Source: Tanytarsus gracilentus
Lineage: Eukaryota > Arthropoda > Insecta > Diptera > Chironomidae
Assembly (NCBI GenBank): GCA_038502055.1
Contig: JAXRKN010000043.1
Location: 5,704,001-5,768,000, forward strand
DNA: 64,000 nt
Direction: 5' to 3'
In this document: positions 1 through 11,800 of the stretch, in pieces
Layout of the letters: the number at the start of each line of letters is the position of its first letter
Position numbering within the stretch: position 1 is the first letter of the stretch
Notes under the pieces: generated by a model
The model's database searches: none
What the model was told of the DNA's origin: nothing
What the model saw: the letters and a program-made list of their open reading frames with translations, nothing else
Made by a program: the position numbers and the translations under genes

Positions 1-213
1 CCAAAGACCAAGGATCACAAGAGTCAATGGGAGCATCGTGATGGAGATAAGGTTGTTGGTGAATACACTTTAGATGAAGCTGATGGAACAAAGAGAATTG
101 TCAAGTACTCATCCGATAAACACGGTGGATTTACAGCTCATGTTGAACGTGTTGGACACGCCACTCACCCACAACATTATGGACATCAAGAACAACACGG
201 ACATCATTATTAA
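1..213 (+). CDS. RR-2 cuticular protein, C-terminal part (5' end off window)
   Basis: Frame 1 is open from the first base to a TAA at 211-213. The 70 residues read as the second half of an RR-2 Rebers-Riddiford chitin-binding domain: a HKSQWEHRDGD stretch, then VVGEYTL, ADGTKRIVKY and GGFTAHVE, which matches the family pattern of a G-x-Y core followed by a V-x-Y segment. The tail is rich in His, Gln and Tyr, as in many RR-2 proteins of hard cuticle. The start codon, signal peptide and upstream exons lie left of the window. An AATAAA polyadenylation signal sits at 260-265. In this family the protein is secreted and binds chitin in the exoskeleton. Other RR-type cuticular genes lie at 20, 22, 36 and 39 kb, but they are not tandem copies of this one. 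Confidence 0.9.
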   Translation, partial: PKTKDHKSQWEHRDGDKVVGEYTLDEADGTKRIVKYSSDKHGGFTAHVERVGHATHPQHYGHQEQHGHHY

Positions 214-311
214 ATTCAGTTAATTAACTGTAAAATGTGATATAATTATAAAAAACTTCAATAAAAAAATTAATCAAAGCAATCCATAATTTCCTCAAAA
301 TTCCTCTAAAA

Positions 312-1151
312 ATGAATATCGAAAGCTTTCAAGAATGTTTAGATCTCATGAGTGTCAGCGGCTTTCGGTTGACTGATTTTGAGGCGGGTCTAATTGAGAA
401 CTCGCTAATCGTCCTGCAAAGTGAAAATAAATTTCGAGACATTTTTTTCTTGGCGAGACTCGACACATCTTCGAACGATCGTTATTACATTGCTTTTGGC
501 TATCAACGAGACATTCTTAAGGATCGAAATTTTTTCTACAGTCTCAACGGACACGAGTGGTTTATTTTACCCGAATTAAAGCCAAAATTAATTCCATTTG
601 TGTCACAGATGACGTCGATCTTGACTGGCGATCCAATGAATTTGGAAGAAGTTTGCAAGAATCCAATTTTCGTTGCTGACCGCGAGGAAATTTTTATCGA
701 GTGTCCGAGATCAAGCAAGAAAATTAAGGAAGAAGATCGACTTGCATGCATCGTTCATCTCATGATCTCTGAATCCGCAATTCATCCACGTGGCCTTCTC
801 TATCGACAAATGTCCGGCTGTGTCACCTACAATCCATGCTTTCAAGGACTTTCCCGTCTGGACGCGAGTGAAATGAAGAATTTTCAACTTTTTCGATATC
901 CTTTAAACAACCGAAACTTAAATCTATCCAAGCGCGAGGACTACAACTATCAAACTGACTTTTTTGACACAATCGATGACCTCTCGCCCAGAAAATGTTT
1001 CTCATTTAGCATCGACAATAGAAATGTTTGTGTCATTCGATCATTGCTATGGCATGGAATGACTTTCTTTCACAAGCTCAACACAAAGCATCAAGGATTC
1101 TTTTATTTCGGAAATGGCAGAAAAAATTTAAACATTTTGATGATGACTTAA
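312..1151 (+). CDS. Rsph9: Radial spoke head protein 9 homologue (RSPH9)
   Basis: Single-exon reading frame of 279 residues, very close to the usual length of RSPH9 (about 276). Recognisable family segments are DRYYIAFGYQRD near residue 57, FYSLNGHEWFILP near 75, a TGDP segment near 105, IKEEDRLACIVHLM near 137, IHPRGLLYRQ near 155, and the C-terminal VIRSLLWHGMTFFHKLNTK block followed by GFFYFGNGRKN. RSPH9 is a component of the radial spoke head of 9+2 axonemes. In an insect the likely site of action is therefore the sperm flagellum. The ATG at 312 is the first in frame and is preceded by an A-rich stretch. AATAAA at 1165-1170 follows the stop closely. The next gene is convergent and its stop is only 34 bp away. 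I am confident of the family; the cell type is inferred from general knowledge. Confidence 0.9.
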   Translation: MNIESFQECLDLMSVSGFRLTDFEAGLIENSLIVLQSENKFRDIFFLARLDTSSNDRYYIAFGYQRDILKDRNFFYSLNGHEWFILPELKPKLIPFVSQMTSILTGDPMNLEEVCKNPIFVADREEIFIECPRSSKKIKEEDRLACIVHLMISESAIHPRGLLYRQMSGCVTYNPCFQGLSRLDASEMKNFQLFRYPLNNRNLNLSKREDYNYQTDFFDTIDDLSPRKCFSFSIDNRNVCVIRSLLWHGMTFFHKLNTKHQGFFYFGNGRKNLNILMMT

Positions 1152-1185
1152 AATTTATTGTTTGAATAAATACATGGACAAAAAA

Positions 1186-1512
1186 TTAATTCTCTTTCTT
1201 TGAGTCGCCAACTGTTGCTTCCTCAGCTACTTTTTCAGTATCCCCAGTCTCATTTGCCTTTGGTTTACGCATGAATGTACAAACTCCATTTTCACAGTTC
1301 TTAATAAATTCCGGGTCTAAAATTTGATAAAATTCAACCTTGACGAGCGTTAATTTAATTTAATTAATTTTAATTTTACCGTGTTCAATAACTTTGCCAT
1401 CCTTGTCCTTCTTCTCCCATGGGTTCCAAATATACTTAAGGAAAAAAGGCTGAATCAGCCATCTCCAAAAAAAGAGCACTACAGGAATGATGAAGCAAGG
1501 CAAACAGACCAT
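1186..1512 (-). CDS. UPF0729 / C18orf32-like small protein
   Basis: Two exons, 1380-1512 and 1186-1316, are joined across a 63-bp GT-AG intron (1317-1379) and give 87 residues. The start MVCLPCFIIPVVLFFW is the hallmark of the UPF0729 (C18orf32) family: a short Cys-containing hydrophobic N-terminus. It is followed by NPWEKKDKDGKVIE, the Pro-Trp-Glu-Lys-Lys block seen in the insect members, and then by a CENGVCTF segment and an acidic/Lys-rich tail. Vertebrate members are reported on ER membranes and lipid droplets; no biochemical activity is firmly assigned. The gene runs convergent to RSPH9. Its AATAAA (minus strand, 1154-1159) lies inside the RSPH9 3' region. It was missed by simple frame calling because it is short and split. 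Confidence 0.85.
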
Positions 1513-3586
1513 TTTTAATAATTTGACTAAAATTTACAAGATTCACACACTCAGTTCTTTATCTAAAATAAAATAAATAAGACAAACTGCGGAACTAAAA
1601 TAAATTTCATAACACAAAACTTTCAATTATTTAAACTAAAATTTTGAGGTAAAAATTCGTGTACATGAAGCTTAAAATAATGAAAGTTTTTTATGACTTT
1701 ATAAAAAATTATTTAGGATAATTTATGGATTTTTTATTTTCCGCAGTTGGCTCACCCTTGAGAAAATGTATGCTTGATTCGTAGGGGCTCGAAATAAGGT
1801 TGCTTTGATCGCATAAAATTTTCCTCGTGATGATTTGCAAAATTTAAATTTTTAAAAGCTTTCAATGCAATAAAAGCTTTGATGGAATTTTTGAATAAAA
1901 CCATTTGAATCAATAAATTAGTTTTTCAGTTCACATATTTCATGAATGAGAGAAGAGTGAATTCCAGCAACTCAAAAATAGAACCGACTGACTTCTTTTT
2001 TGACGAGAGTAAAACTAACAATTAAAAATATCCTGAAAAAAAAGAGTAAAGAAAAAAAAAGATTTTTTTTATAAAAATGTAAAAAATGTTGCTTTAATTC
2101 CTTGCAAACAAAACTATTACAATTCAATGTATTACAAGAAATCTACATTTTTTCACTTAAGATTTTTAATATTTTTTCATCAAACTCAAAATCCTATAGC
2201 GATAAAAAAATCATCCTTAAACATGCAAAAAAAATCAAAAAGAAACCCATTTTATCTCATTTCACTACATGCACGCATGTAACGGAGATGGGAGGAAGAC
2301 ACAAAAAATTATTAAATGTAATTAATATAGATTGCCAAAAATAATAAAATTAGAGAAAATGCATAAAGTAAATGTAAGAAATTAAATAGATTATTAAATA
2401 ATTATAAAAGAGTCCTTAATCAATTATAGCTGTGTAGAGAAAAAAGAAAGAGTTCAATGCATTTATGAAGGAATTTTGTAAATTTTTCTTGATTAAGTTC
2501 TTTTTCGCATCCATCCGTCATGTTTTTAATTACTTTGGCATTTTCTACCTCTCTCCCGCTTCTCTTATCGACACGAGCATCGACTTTTTATGGCAACATT
2601 TAATATTTTTTTTTCTCACATATTTTTTTTACTCGGCATTTCAAAAATGCATTGAACCGCGTGTGTATCTTAAAGTTTCTACGAAATTTTTATCATCATG
2701 AATTATAATAAATAAGAAAGATTGCTTTTCTGTATCAATCTAGCTAAGAAGTAGAATTGAATGCAATTTAAAATGAATTAAAAGGAAGAATTTTGGAAGA
2801 GCTGACTATACGATTGACTTTTCGAAATAGAAAATGATTTTAATTCAGTTTAATTTTTCCTTTATCATCATTTAACGTCTTTTTAAAGTATATCACGAAA
2901 TAGAGAATAATCTTTATTAAAATATATAAAATATTTTGTTTAATCTGTACTCGCTAAATCATTCAGTAATTTTTTTTAATTATGTTTTTTTTATGATTGA
3001 GATTTGAGTCTTTTTCTTCTCTTATCATCAAGGTTAAATTAATAATTAAACGTGGGTCCACTTATCTCTCTCTAAATGTGTTCTAAGTTTAATTTTCACA
3101 GGTTTTATAGGACCGAACTCGATCAAAATGGATTTCCACGATGTTTTAAATTAATTTTAGTTTTGCATTTTCTTTCATCCTGAATGAATTCTCAAAATAC
3201 AATTTATATCGTTAAGAGAATTTTGGAAGCCACTTTTTTCGATAATCATTAAAGATTTTTTTAAGGCACTACTTTGTCTTTGTTTCTTCAAAGTCTTCAA
3301 GAGAACATCGTTGATTAAATTGTAAGAGCACAAGACTGGGGGAAGACACATTACTTTCGTTAATATATGTGAGAGTGCGATAAGAGCAAAACAAGTGAAT
3401 TATAAGGCTAACAACTTTCAATTCATATTTTCATCATTTCTTATATATGCGTGATTCTCTTTTTGGTTCTTTATATAAAATATATTATTTTTTTATATGT
3501 TGTATGGGTGTATTTTCATCATTATGACTGTTTCTTTTATTTTAGCAAGGGAAAATTATAATATTTATTTTGCTCCAAAGTTCTAC

Positions 3587-3658
3587 AATCTCACTTTGAA
3601 TTTAGTTTTGCCAAACATATGCAATTTCAATTAATTTCTCCTCATTCAAAGTGAGATT
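3587..3658. repeat. Perfect 15-bp inverted repeat (hairpin)
   Basis: The arm AATCTCACTTTGAAT at 3587-3601 is repeated as its exact reverse complement at 3644-3658, leaving a 42-base spacer. A transcript of either strand could fold into a 15-bp stem with a large loop. Pairing does not extend well into the spacer, so a canonical microRNA precursor is unlikely. It could be a remnant of a small inverted-repeat element. Confidence 0.75.
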
Positions 3659-4182
3659 TTACATTATTTGCGTTTCACAATTTTCCGTCACATATCATAA
3701 TTATTTTTATCATTTTTAAAACAGAAGCTAAAGCGTATGCATCATCATCGTAATTTGTAGTTATTCTCTATATAAAAATTAATATTTAATTCACAATTTT
3801 CTCTTTTTTATTTTATATGCAAAAAGGGGAGGAAGAAATTTGAGTTTTTTAAAAGTAGCTTTTTAAATAAATCCTTATCACTGAAGCTCAATAATATAAT
3901 AATTATAAAAAAAAATCCTTAATAGTCTATTACGATAGTAGCAAAAAAAGATTATTAAATTTTTTTCGGGGATCATCTGGATAAATATTATTTAATAATG
4001 ATATAGTTAGTTAAGTTAGAAATGAAAATAAATTTTTTCTTAAAAATCATTCTGCTGGTTTTTCATATATATCAAAAAATGTAGTATGTTAAATGTTGTT
4101 TTGTGGATGTGCCATTTTCTAGTTATATTTAAAAAAAATGTTTTGTGTTATTTTTTTTTCGAGAGCACAGAAAAAAGAAGAT

Positions 4183-4191
4183 AATAAATAA
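4183..4191 (-). promoter_or_regulatory. AU-rich element nonamer in the probable Tis11 3' UTR
   Basis: In the mRNA sense (minus strand) the sequence is UUAUUUAUU, the core nonamer bound by TIS11/TTP tandem zinc fingers. A second UAUUUAU-type site lies nearby at about 4210-4220. The position is about 360 bases beyond the Tis11 stop codon. Mammalian TTP-family mRNAs are autoregulated through such elements; that it works here is inference, and depends on the 3' UTR reaching this far. Confidence 0.5.
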
Positions 4192-4550
4192 CATTTATCA
4201 AAATATGAGAAATAAATATATTGTTTATAATTTACTGGCACAAGTGCCGAGTGTGTTTCTGATAAATTAAAAAATTTCATTTTTTCATCGCCTTATTTTT
4301 CCTTCAAATAGTTCATATCTGGTTCACATTTAGAATAGGTTGTTTTGTTTGTTTTCTTTTTGCATAAATTTCTCTTAGAAGTTATTTCATAGAATTTCGT
4401 TGTAATTTTCACACAATTAGAAAATCATTGCAAAAAAGATTAATTGGGGTAAAAAAAGTAGTAGAAAAATTGGAGGTACATTATCGGAGCATATTTTTAC
4501 AAAATTATTATTGTTGTGTGTACGTGTGTGTGTGTCGTTCAATATGATCC

Positions 4551-5853
4551 TTAAATTGTCAATGTGCCAATCGCATCGATAGCTGAGCTAATTTGATTGA
4601 ACACGGGCAGTCGAGTGTCTTCAGGAATTTGCTTCATCACATTAACATGAGCAGTCTGATCAATGAATTTAGGCTTCACGAACATCATTGAAGCGGCCGC
4701 AGCGGCTGCTGATGAGGAAGTTGGTGGAAGCGGTGGCGGTGAAATCGGTGCAATCTCACTGAGTATTGGACTGTTCGATGGACTAAATGAATAGGTGAAG
4801 ATGCTCGTTGGACTCGACTGATGATCGCTACCGAAGCACATGCCGCCATTTTGATTTTGAACATGTGTCATTGTCGGTGACAAGGAGCCAACTGATGAAG
4901 TCTCACGATCTGATCCCGTTGACATGCTCATCGTCTTCATGCGATTCTGCTGTTGTTGTTGCAAGCGTGCATGATAAGCGGCAAGATTTTTGTTATAGAT
5001 CAACGCTTCTTGAGACGAGTGAACGAAATGGCATCTGAGCGAAGAGAGGGGAGAAGAATTTAATTAAAAATAAATTTCGTTTCAAGGATCTTTACAGAGG
5101 CTTATTGAGTTGTGATAAGAAATGAGAGGCACTGTGCGTCATAACCTTAAATAAATTTCTCTCCACACACAATTTGTCTTTTAATTTCTGCAATGTCACA
5201 CTCCGCATCAATAAATAAATTTTACCTCGCTCCGTATGGACAGAAGCCAACACTATGGAAAGTTCGGCATAACTCTGTCTTATATTTCGGATGACGTTGC
5301 AAGTTTCGTAACTCATGCATACCATGAGCGAATTGACATTTATCACCATACTTGCACTCGCCCGCTTCCTCGAAAGGACGACACAATTCCGTTTTATAGC
5401 TGTGGTTGGCAAATAAAAGAAATTCATTAAAAAACCTTCATAATGTTGTGGGGTTAAAAAGAAAGCTCACCGTGATGTATTCGTTTGCGGAAGTGGTTCC
5501 GATTGTGTGCGTTCCAATTTACGATGGCCACCATTACCACTGCCGACAACATTTCCATTGCCATTTGCAGCTGCAACTGCTCCATTTAGGATATCGTTTA
5601 GCGATGTGAAGAGATTGTTGACAGCTGCTTGCTGATTAGCGTCCGAGCATGGTGTCGATACAGTCCTTGCCAGTGCAGCATGATGCCCCATCTCTTGAGG
5701 CATTCGTTTCTGCGGTGCGGCAAACAAATTTGTCATATTATAAGCGTCATTTCGTTGCTTCATAAAATGCATCTCTTCCTTCTGTCGCTGAAACTTTTCC
5801 TTATAGTTTTGAGTGTTTATTGCTCCATTTACTTTTGCACTGGAATTTTGATT
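4551..5853 (-). CDS. Tis11: Tis11 / TTP-family CCCH zinc-finger mRNA-decay factor (3' exons)
   Basis: Three exons, 5471-5853, 5226-5399 and 4551-5034, join in frame to give 346 residues. Two tandem fingers of the C-x8-C-x5-C-x3-H type are each preceded by YKTELCR; the second is split by an intron just before its third Cys. These fingers bind AU-rich elements in mRNA 3' UTRs. KLERTQSEPLP, before the fingers, resembles a phospho-dependent 14-3-3 site. RLPVFNQIS near the C-terminus is the conserved motif that recruits the CCR4-NOT deadenylase scaffold. Poly-Gln and poly-Ala runs lie between. The first listed exon starts after a clear TTTTCAG acceptor at codon phase 0, so an upstream coding exon with the start ATG is expected; I could not identify it in the 11 kb beyond. 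Alternatively, translation could begin at an internal ATG (5772), which would give a shorter protein. Confidence 0.93.
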
Positions 5854-8800
5854 CTGAAAATATTGAGAGAGAGAGAGAGAGAATTTTTACTGATTATGTT
5901 TCTTTTTTGAATTGCGTGTTTTCAACAATTTATCTTATCAGTCAATAGTTACAACCATTGGTATGAGTGATTTTTAAGCTCTCTCGAAAAGGAAATTATT
6001 TTTGTTAAATGCTCTAAATTTATTACATTAAATAACTTAAAATTTTTTTGTGTTTTTTTCTGGGTTGCCCTAATAGCCGAAATAAATTGAAATGAGTGTT
6101 AACTAATAGAGAGAGAGAGAAATTTAGATTGTTACGATTACGTGATTTTATTTTGGACTGTCGAATATAACCGGGGAAAATTTTTAAAGTATTATACGCT
6201 CGCACAAAAACTCGTCCATGAACACGTGGATAAAAAATTCCATTCAACAAGTTCTTTAAACGATTCTGTCTAGCTCGAGCATTATCTCAATCAATCTTTG
6301 ACGTCTTTGAATATTTATTCGTGAATATTTCACAAAAAAAATGGCATTTAAATGATATCAAGACACCGACTGAATGTCTGAGAATATTTTGTAAAATACT
6401 CTTGCAAAAAGGTCACACGAAGTTTATCAGTCAAAAAAAAAACTCGGAACTCAATTTCACTTCAGATTAAAAGTGCGTTTCACCAAAAATAGTCATTATT
6501 TTTTCGAAAAACGTTCGTTATCAATTTTTAAACGACGTGTCGACAATGTATCGACGATATTGACTCTGATAAATATTTCGGAATTTCCCCTTGCGAGTTT
6601 TTTGAACTCTAAAAATAAGCCGCGCGACAAATGAACGAAAAATTACGCCAAGCAATTAAACAGAGTCTATAAACTCTCAATTTCATTCGGCCACGCTCCA
6701 CTCGCAGCAATATTTAAATTTTTAATAAACAGCATTTGCAGTGTGTCGAAAAAAAGAGAAACAATAGCAGACATAATATCTCTCGTTTGGTGTATTAACT
6801 GACCCAATTACCCCAAAAAAAAGTTATTAAGTTAATAAAAACTTTCACCCAATCAATCAATTTTTATTATAGTGTCGAGCTTATCTTACTCGCGGCAATG
6901 TCATTTTGGTGCGCGAAAGTGTAAATCCTCAATTACCAACGTCCTTCACCAATTATTTGCGATGATCATCTCTCACTCTCTTATGTATTAAACATTAAAA
7001 GCGAAACTAAATAGATGAGAAATAGACGAGCGAAGAAAGAGACGGCGAAGAGGAGGAAAAAAACGAGTTGGTACAAACTGGTGAAATAAAAAGCAAAAGT
7101 AGCATAATAGCTACCCATGTAAAAGAAGCTTACATAATACTAAAAGAAATAACACTAAAGCAGCGCGAGAGAGAGAAAAAGCACGCGGTATGGTTTCACT
7201 TTCAACGACGAATTGACTTTTTTACTCTTTCTCTCTGTTACCGTTGCTGGTTGTTTGTTTTTTTATGATGCAAATTGGAAGCTGAGACGTTTTTTTTTCT
7301 CCTCACCACCAGCAGCAGCTGACACTTAAGGCGCCAATGCATTAATTTCACGTAATAAAAATGACTGTATATAGTCGTGCAAATTGATAATCTGCTGCAG
7401 GCTGCGAGGATCCTGGTTAAGTGTGCGATATCAAAGAAACTTAATAAGTCGGTCGAGACACGATTTCACATCATCAACGCTCAAATTTCTCTGAGCTCGG
7501 CTTGATGAGCTTCCATTGTGTGCGCGAAGGTACAATATAAAAAGAAAAGCCACAGCTGAGTGAGTGCACACACATTATATTCTTCTTATGTACACCAACC
7601 GAGCTCGATTACTTCAAATGGTCAGCGAAAGTTGCGCAATCGACTTGTAACATTTCTTTTTTTTTTGTTAATGGGGTTTTCCGGCATTTTTTACGCCGCA
7701 CTACCATCGCTGCGTGTTCATATTTCTTCATCGCATCTTTCTTTCTCTTTCCTTCTTATATTGCCACGATGCTCTCAAAAAAAAATCAAGAGTGAATATT
7801 ATGAAATTATATCAGCAACAAGAAAATGAAATCATCGAGAGTGAGTGCGCGATTACAGCATAATTGTAATGAAGTTTAATCGCAATATATTTTGCAAATG
7901 CTATTCTGCATGGGTCAAAGCACATCGAGCGTGTACTTTTTTATTTCGTTTTTAACGAATTAAGTTATTTGAAAAATAAAATTACTTCTGGTTGATTACG
8001 AGTTGATTTTTGAATTATTTCGACATTAATTGCTATTTGAATTTATTTGAGCTCTTAAGGAAGCTTTTTATACGAGTTTTAAAAAACCTATCAAAAATGA
8101 ACCTAAACAACTTTTTCTATACAATTTTAAGTAACGCATTTTCTGATAAAAATCGAATGATGCCCCTATATACACCATATGTAAAAATAACAATGAGAGA
8201 CAAGCAATAAAAATTTCGAGTCATTCAAATATTAATAAATGCTCTTGAAAGCAAATACATCGTTGTATGCCCGCATAAAGTCTACACTAATCTATATGGA
8301 TTTCTGTGTAATTTAACGAGCGACGAAAAATGATAAGTTTTATGACTTTTTTGCAACGATGCGAAAAAAAGTGTGCGACTTGAGCGCGCGATAACATTGA
8401 GTGGAGTTTTCTTTTAAAATGTTCAACTTGAAAAAAAGTACGAAAATAATTTAAATTCGGATCCGCTTTCATGAAAAAGTTATTCAATTGAATAATTACG
8501 GCGACACACACAATTTTCACACAGAGCTCTCTTTTCTCATAGCTGAAAGAAATTATTTTGTTTATAGTGACATTGAGAAAGGAGGAAACCGTAGCGCTCT
8601 GACTGACTGACTGCTCTTTGTCAGAAAGTATAGAAGCACAAGTGAAAGTGCATTAACTACCACTAAGGCAACGAGCCGTCATGAAAACACAAAATGTTTA
8701 GTGCACTAGTTGAAAGAGGAAGAAAGAGTGAAGAAAATATTACAAAATTAGTAAACTAGCGCTTTTTTATTTCGTTTCCGGAATTTCCCATATATTGCAC

Positions 8801-11800
8801 ACACACACACACACACACACAGTCGGAGGTTGAGAGAGAGAGAACAAAATGCACATTTTAGTATGTACACAACTGGTTCACAGAGCAGCGATCAATCGCT
8901 CACAAGCAACGTGTTTACAAGCCGAACCGGTAAATAAATAAGCGAAACGCGGAAGAGTTATGGCACAACCGAGCGAATAATGCTATTTTGCTAGGAAAAA
9001 TTGCGCGCGCTCTATAGTTTACGCTATAAACTTTTATTTACAAGCTCCATCCATTATTTATTTTTATATTTTGAAGGATTTACATTCCCAGCACCTCAGC
9101 TGTTGCTTCTATTTTCAGGAAGAAAGTGTATATGTGAGGGTCGAGTTCACCAATGTCAACGCTCTGAATACCCTGATATTAATGAACTCTAATTGTTACC
9201 TACTTCCTAAACCATCCCTCGAAATTATTTTAAAGGCATATATGAGTGTGACTTCAAAATGCTTTTCAAGGGTCACGCAAAAGTGTTAATTTACATAACT
9301 AACTAAGTCGGCCATAGGAAGTATGAGTCAGTCTATACGGCTTCCAATCAAATTTGTCATATTAATTTGCGCCTGCAATGACGCAACACCGTCAAGTTTT
9401 TTTCTTCTATTTGGACAGTTGAAGATTTAATGAAAAAAGTCACAGTCGGGTCAAGTTGTTCGAGGTTTTTTTTTTATAAAAACGAGCATGAGGCTCGATA
9501 ATGTATGTCAGTTAAAAATACATTAAATCAAATATATTTAATTCGTAGGTCGGATCGCTTTTATTACAACTGTCATTCATCTCTTCAGTGATCCATTAAT
9601 TTGAGAAACATCAACTCAAATCCCATATTTTGCAACACGCGCAATACCCTCATCGTTAAACAGGCGATTGCAACAAATTAACTGTAAAAGAGACTCTCAG
9701 ATTGTTGAATTTTTTTTCTCACTGGTGAATGAAAAGGGAGTTGCGAGCGCACAATATGCCCTTATCACTGTAATAAAGTTTAATTGCATGCGATGAGTTC
9801 ATCCCTTCTTCCTTTTTTAAATATAAGCGGGTGAGAGTTTTTTTTAAATAAAATAAATCAATAAGAGCGGGAGAAATGTATGTATACAATTTTGCAATTC
9901 AATGTGCGTCACCAGACTTGAAGAAAAAAAAAACTTTAAATTGAAAACTCACAGAATGTCACAGTAAAATGTCATAAATATCAGCAAAAGGAAGAGGAGA
10001 AAATGAAGAAGAAGGAAAATAACTTAACTATCACACAGAAAATTAAACATAAACGATTCTGTGCGCGCACAGCTGAAAGCAAATAACTGATAAAGAATGC
10101 CAAATAAAAAAGAATTAATATTCTAAACAAGCTGCGTGAATGGAGACTCGGGGCTGTATGTAAGTCTCCTGACAATTTCAATATTAATTTTTTTTTCCAT
10201 GGATATATTGCTAAAGTGCATTAACGAAGTTTACAAACAAGAAAAAAAGGCTATTGTGTGTGATCTCACATCGTCGTGGTTCTCTCTTGCCATCGCATAC
10301 ATTGTTGCATTTATGATTGCTGATGATGATCGTTAAAGCGAACACTGTTGAGCATCGAGATCATTTGACTATTTAAATTTTTATAATGTTTTAAAAAAAT
10401 ATTTCCAAACTTTTAAGGAAGTTATAAATTTTAAAATTCAAATGCTGCCACATGGAGTGAACTCGAGAGATTTTCTTGAGAATGAATTTGGCAAACAGAG
10501 AAGAATGAGATGAGGGAAAGAGGCAAAAAGAACTTAACATGTGTTCCTTACTCGGTTGATGAGGTTCTTTTTTCGAATGAGAAGAAAAAAACATAAAGAA
10601 AGAAAAAGTATATAAGGAGATTGTTGCACACACGCAAATCTTATGTTCTTTAAACGGATTTTAAGCAAGTTTTTTTTTCGGGACATTTCGTAATTTGCGT
10701 CACTAATTCATTGAGATGAAAAAAAAGAGGTTATTGAAAATTCAATTGTGACAATTTGTTAAGCGTCATTTGAATGGATTAAAATAAAAATTGGCACATT
10801 TTTTTGTTAGTGCCGTTTTTATATTGAGTAACATCATCGCCTTCTCTCTATTCAGAAACAATGAAAGATTTCAACAAATGGAGATGAAAAAAAATTAAAT
10901 CAACCAAATCGAGGTTTTAATTTTTTTTCCATCCTCTTCTTCATTTTCATGTTTTGTATTATCGTTTATGAGAGGAACATCAGTAAATTTTAATTTGTTA
11001 TATTTGATTTTTCTCTTTCTAGAAAAAAACACACTCGAAACTGCTTGTTGTTATTCTTTACCCATTTAGTTTGTATTTTTCTGGTCCTTTTTTTTGAAAA
11101 AAAAAGAGGAAAATGAGAGAAAAAGATAATAAACTATCTTCTCTCGAATACACACTCACATTTCCATACACACCAATGCACGTTTAAGTATACGAAACCC
11201 GGTTAAAAGTGGACCCATCATCGTCGAACATGTTGTTCCTTTATGACGAAAACAGGCTTTTTAAAAAACATTATTTAATATATTTTTTTTCTCATTTATA
11301 TATTTTTGAGATCTCCTCCGATTATATTTCTCGCTTATTTTTTTTTGTCTTTATCGCCTTTTACACTAGCTCCTTCTCGGCAGCAGCAGTCAGTGAGTGA
11401 GAGACACGAAGAAACAAAAAAAAGGCATAAAACAATTCTAAAAAGATTCAGATTAAATTTGATTTCTTTTCACTCTCGCTTCGCTTGTTGTTGTATTAAT
11501 TAGGCAGTCAGAGTGGATTTCTATGTGGCGATGATGATGATGATGGGCCGTGTAAGTTATATATTCTTCTTTTTTTTATTATGGTGGCAATAACCAGTAA
11601 GCGTTAATGATTTCTTTCAAGATATATTCTTTCTTTAGCGATCAGCAAGGCAAATATATAAAGAAAAATCACTCTCTTATTACTGAACAGGATCTAAAAT
11701 GGATAAATGGACTCAACGATTTCTCTTTCATCATCGACAAATCGTCTTGCAAATCGTCGCGGCGACCGTTGTGTCGATAAAGTCGTCACACCGATGATCG

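Larger units (their letters stand above)
1513..4550. other. AT-rich non-coding interval
   Basis: About 3 kb between the UPF0729 gene and the Tis11 stop codon. It holds long A/T runs, only short open frames without recognisable motifs, and no tRNA-like sequence. The right part (roughly 4000-4550) is probably Tis11 3' untranslated sequence, because it lies directly downstream of that stop and contains AU-rich elements in the mRNA sense. A 15-bp inverted repeat at 3587-3658 is listed separately. Confidence 0.6.
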
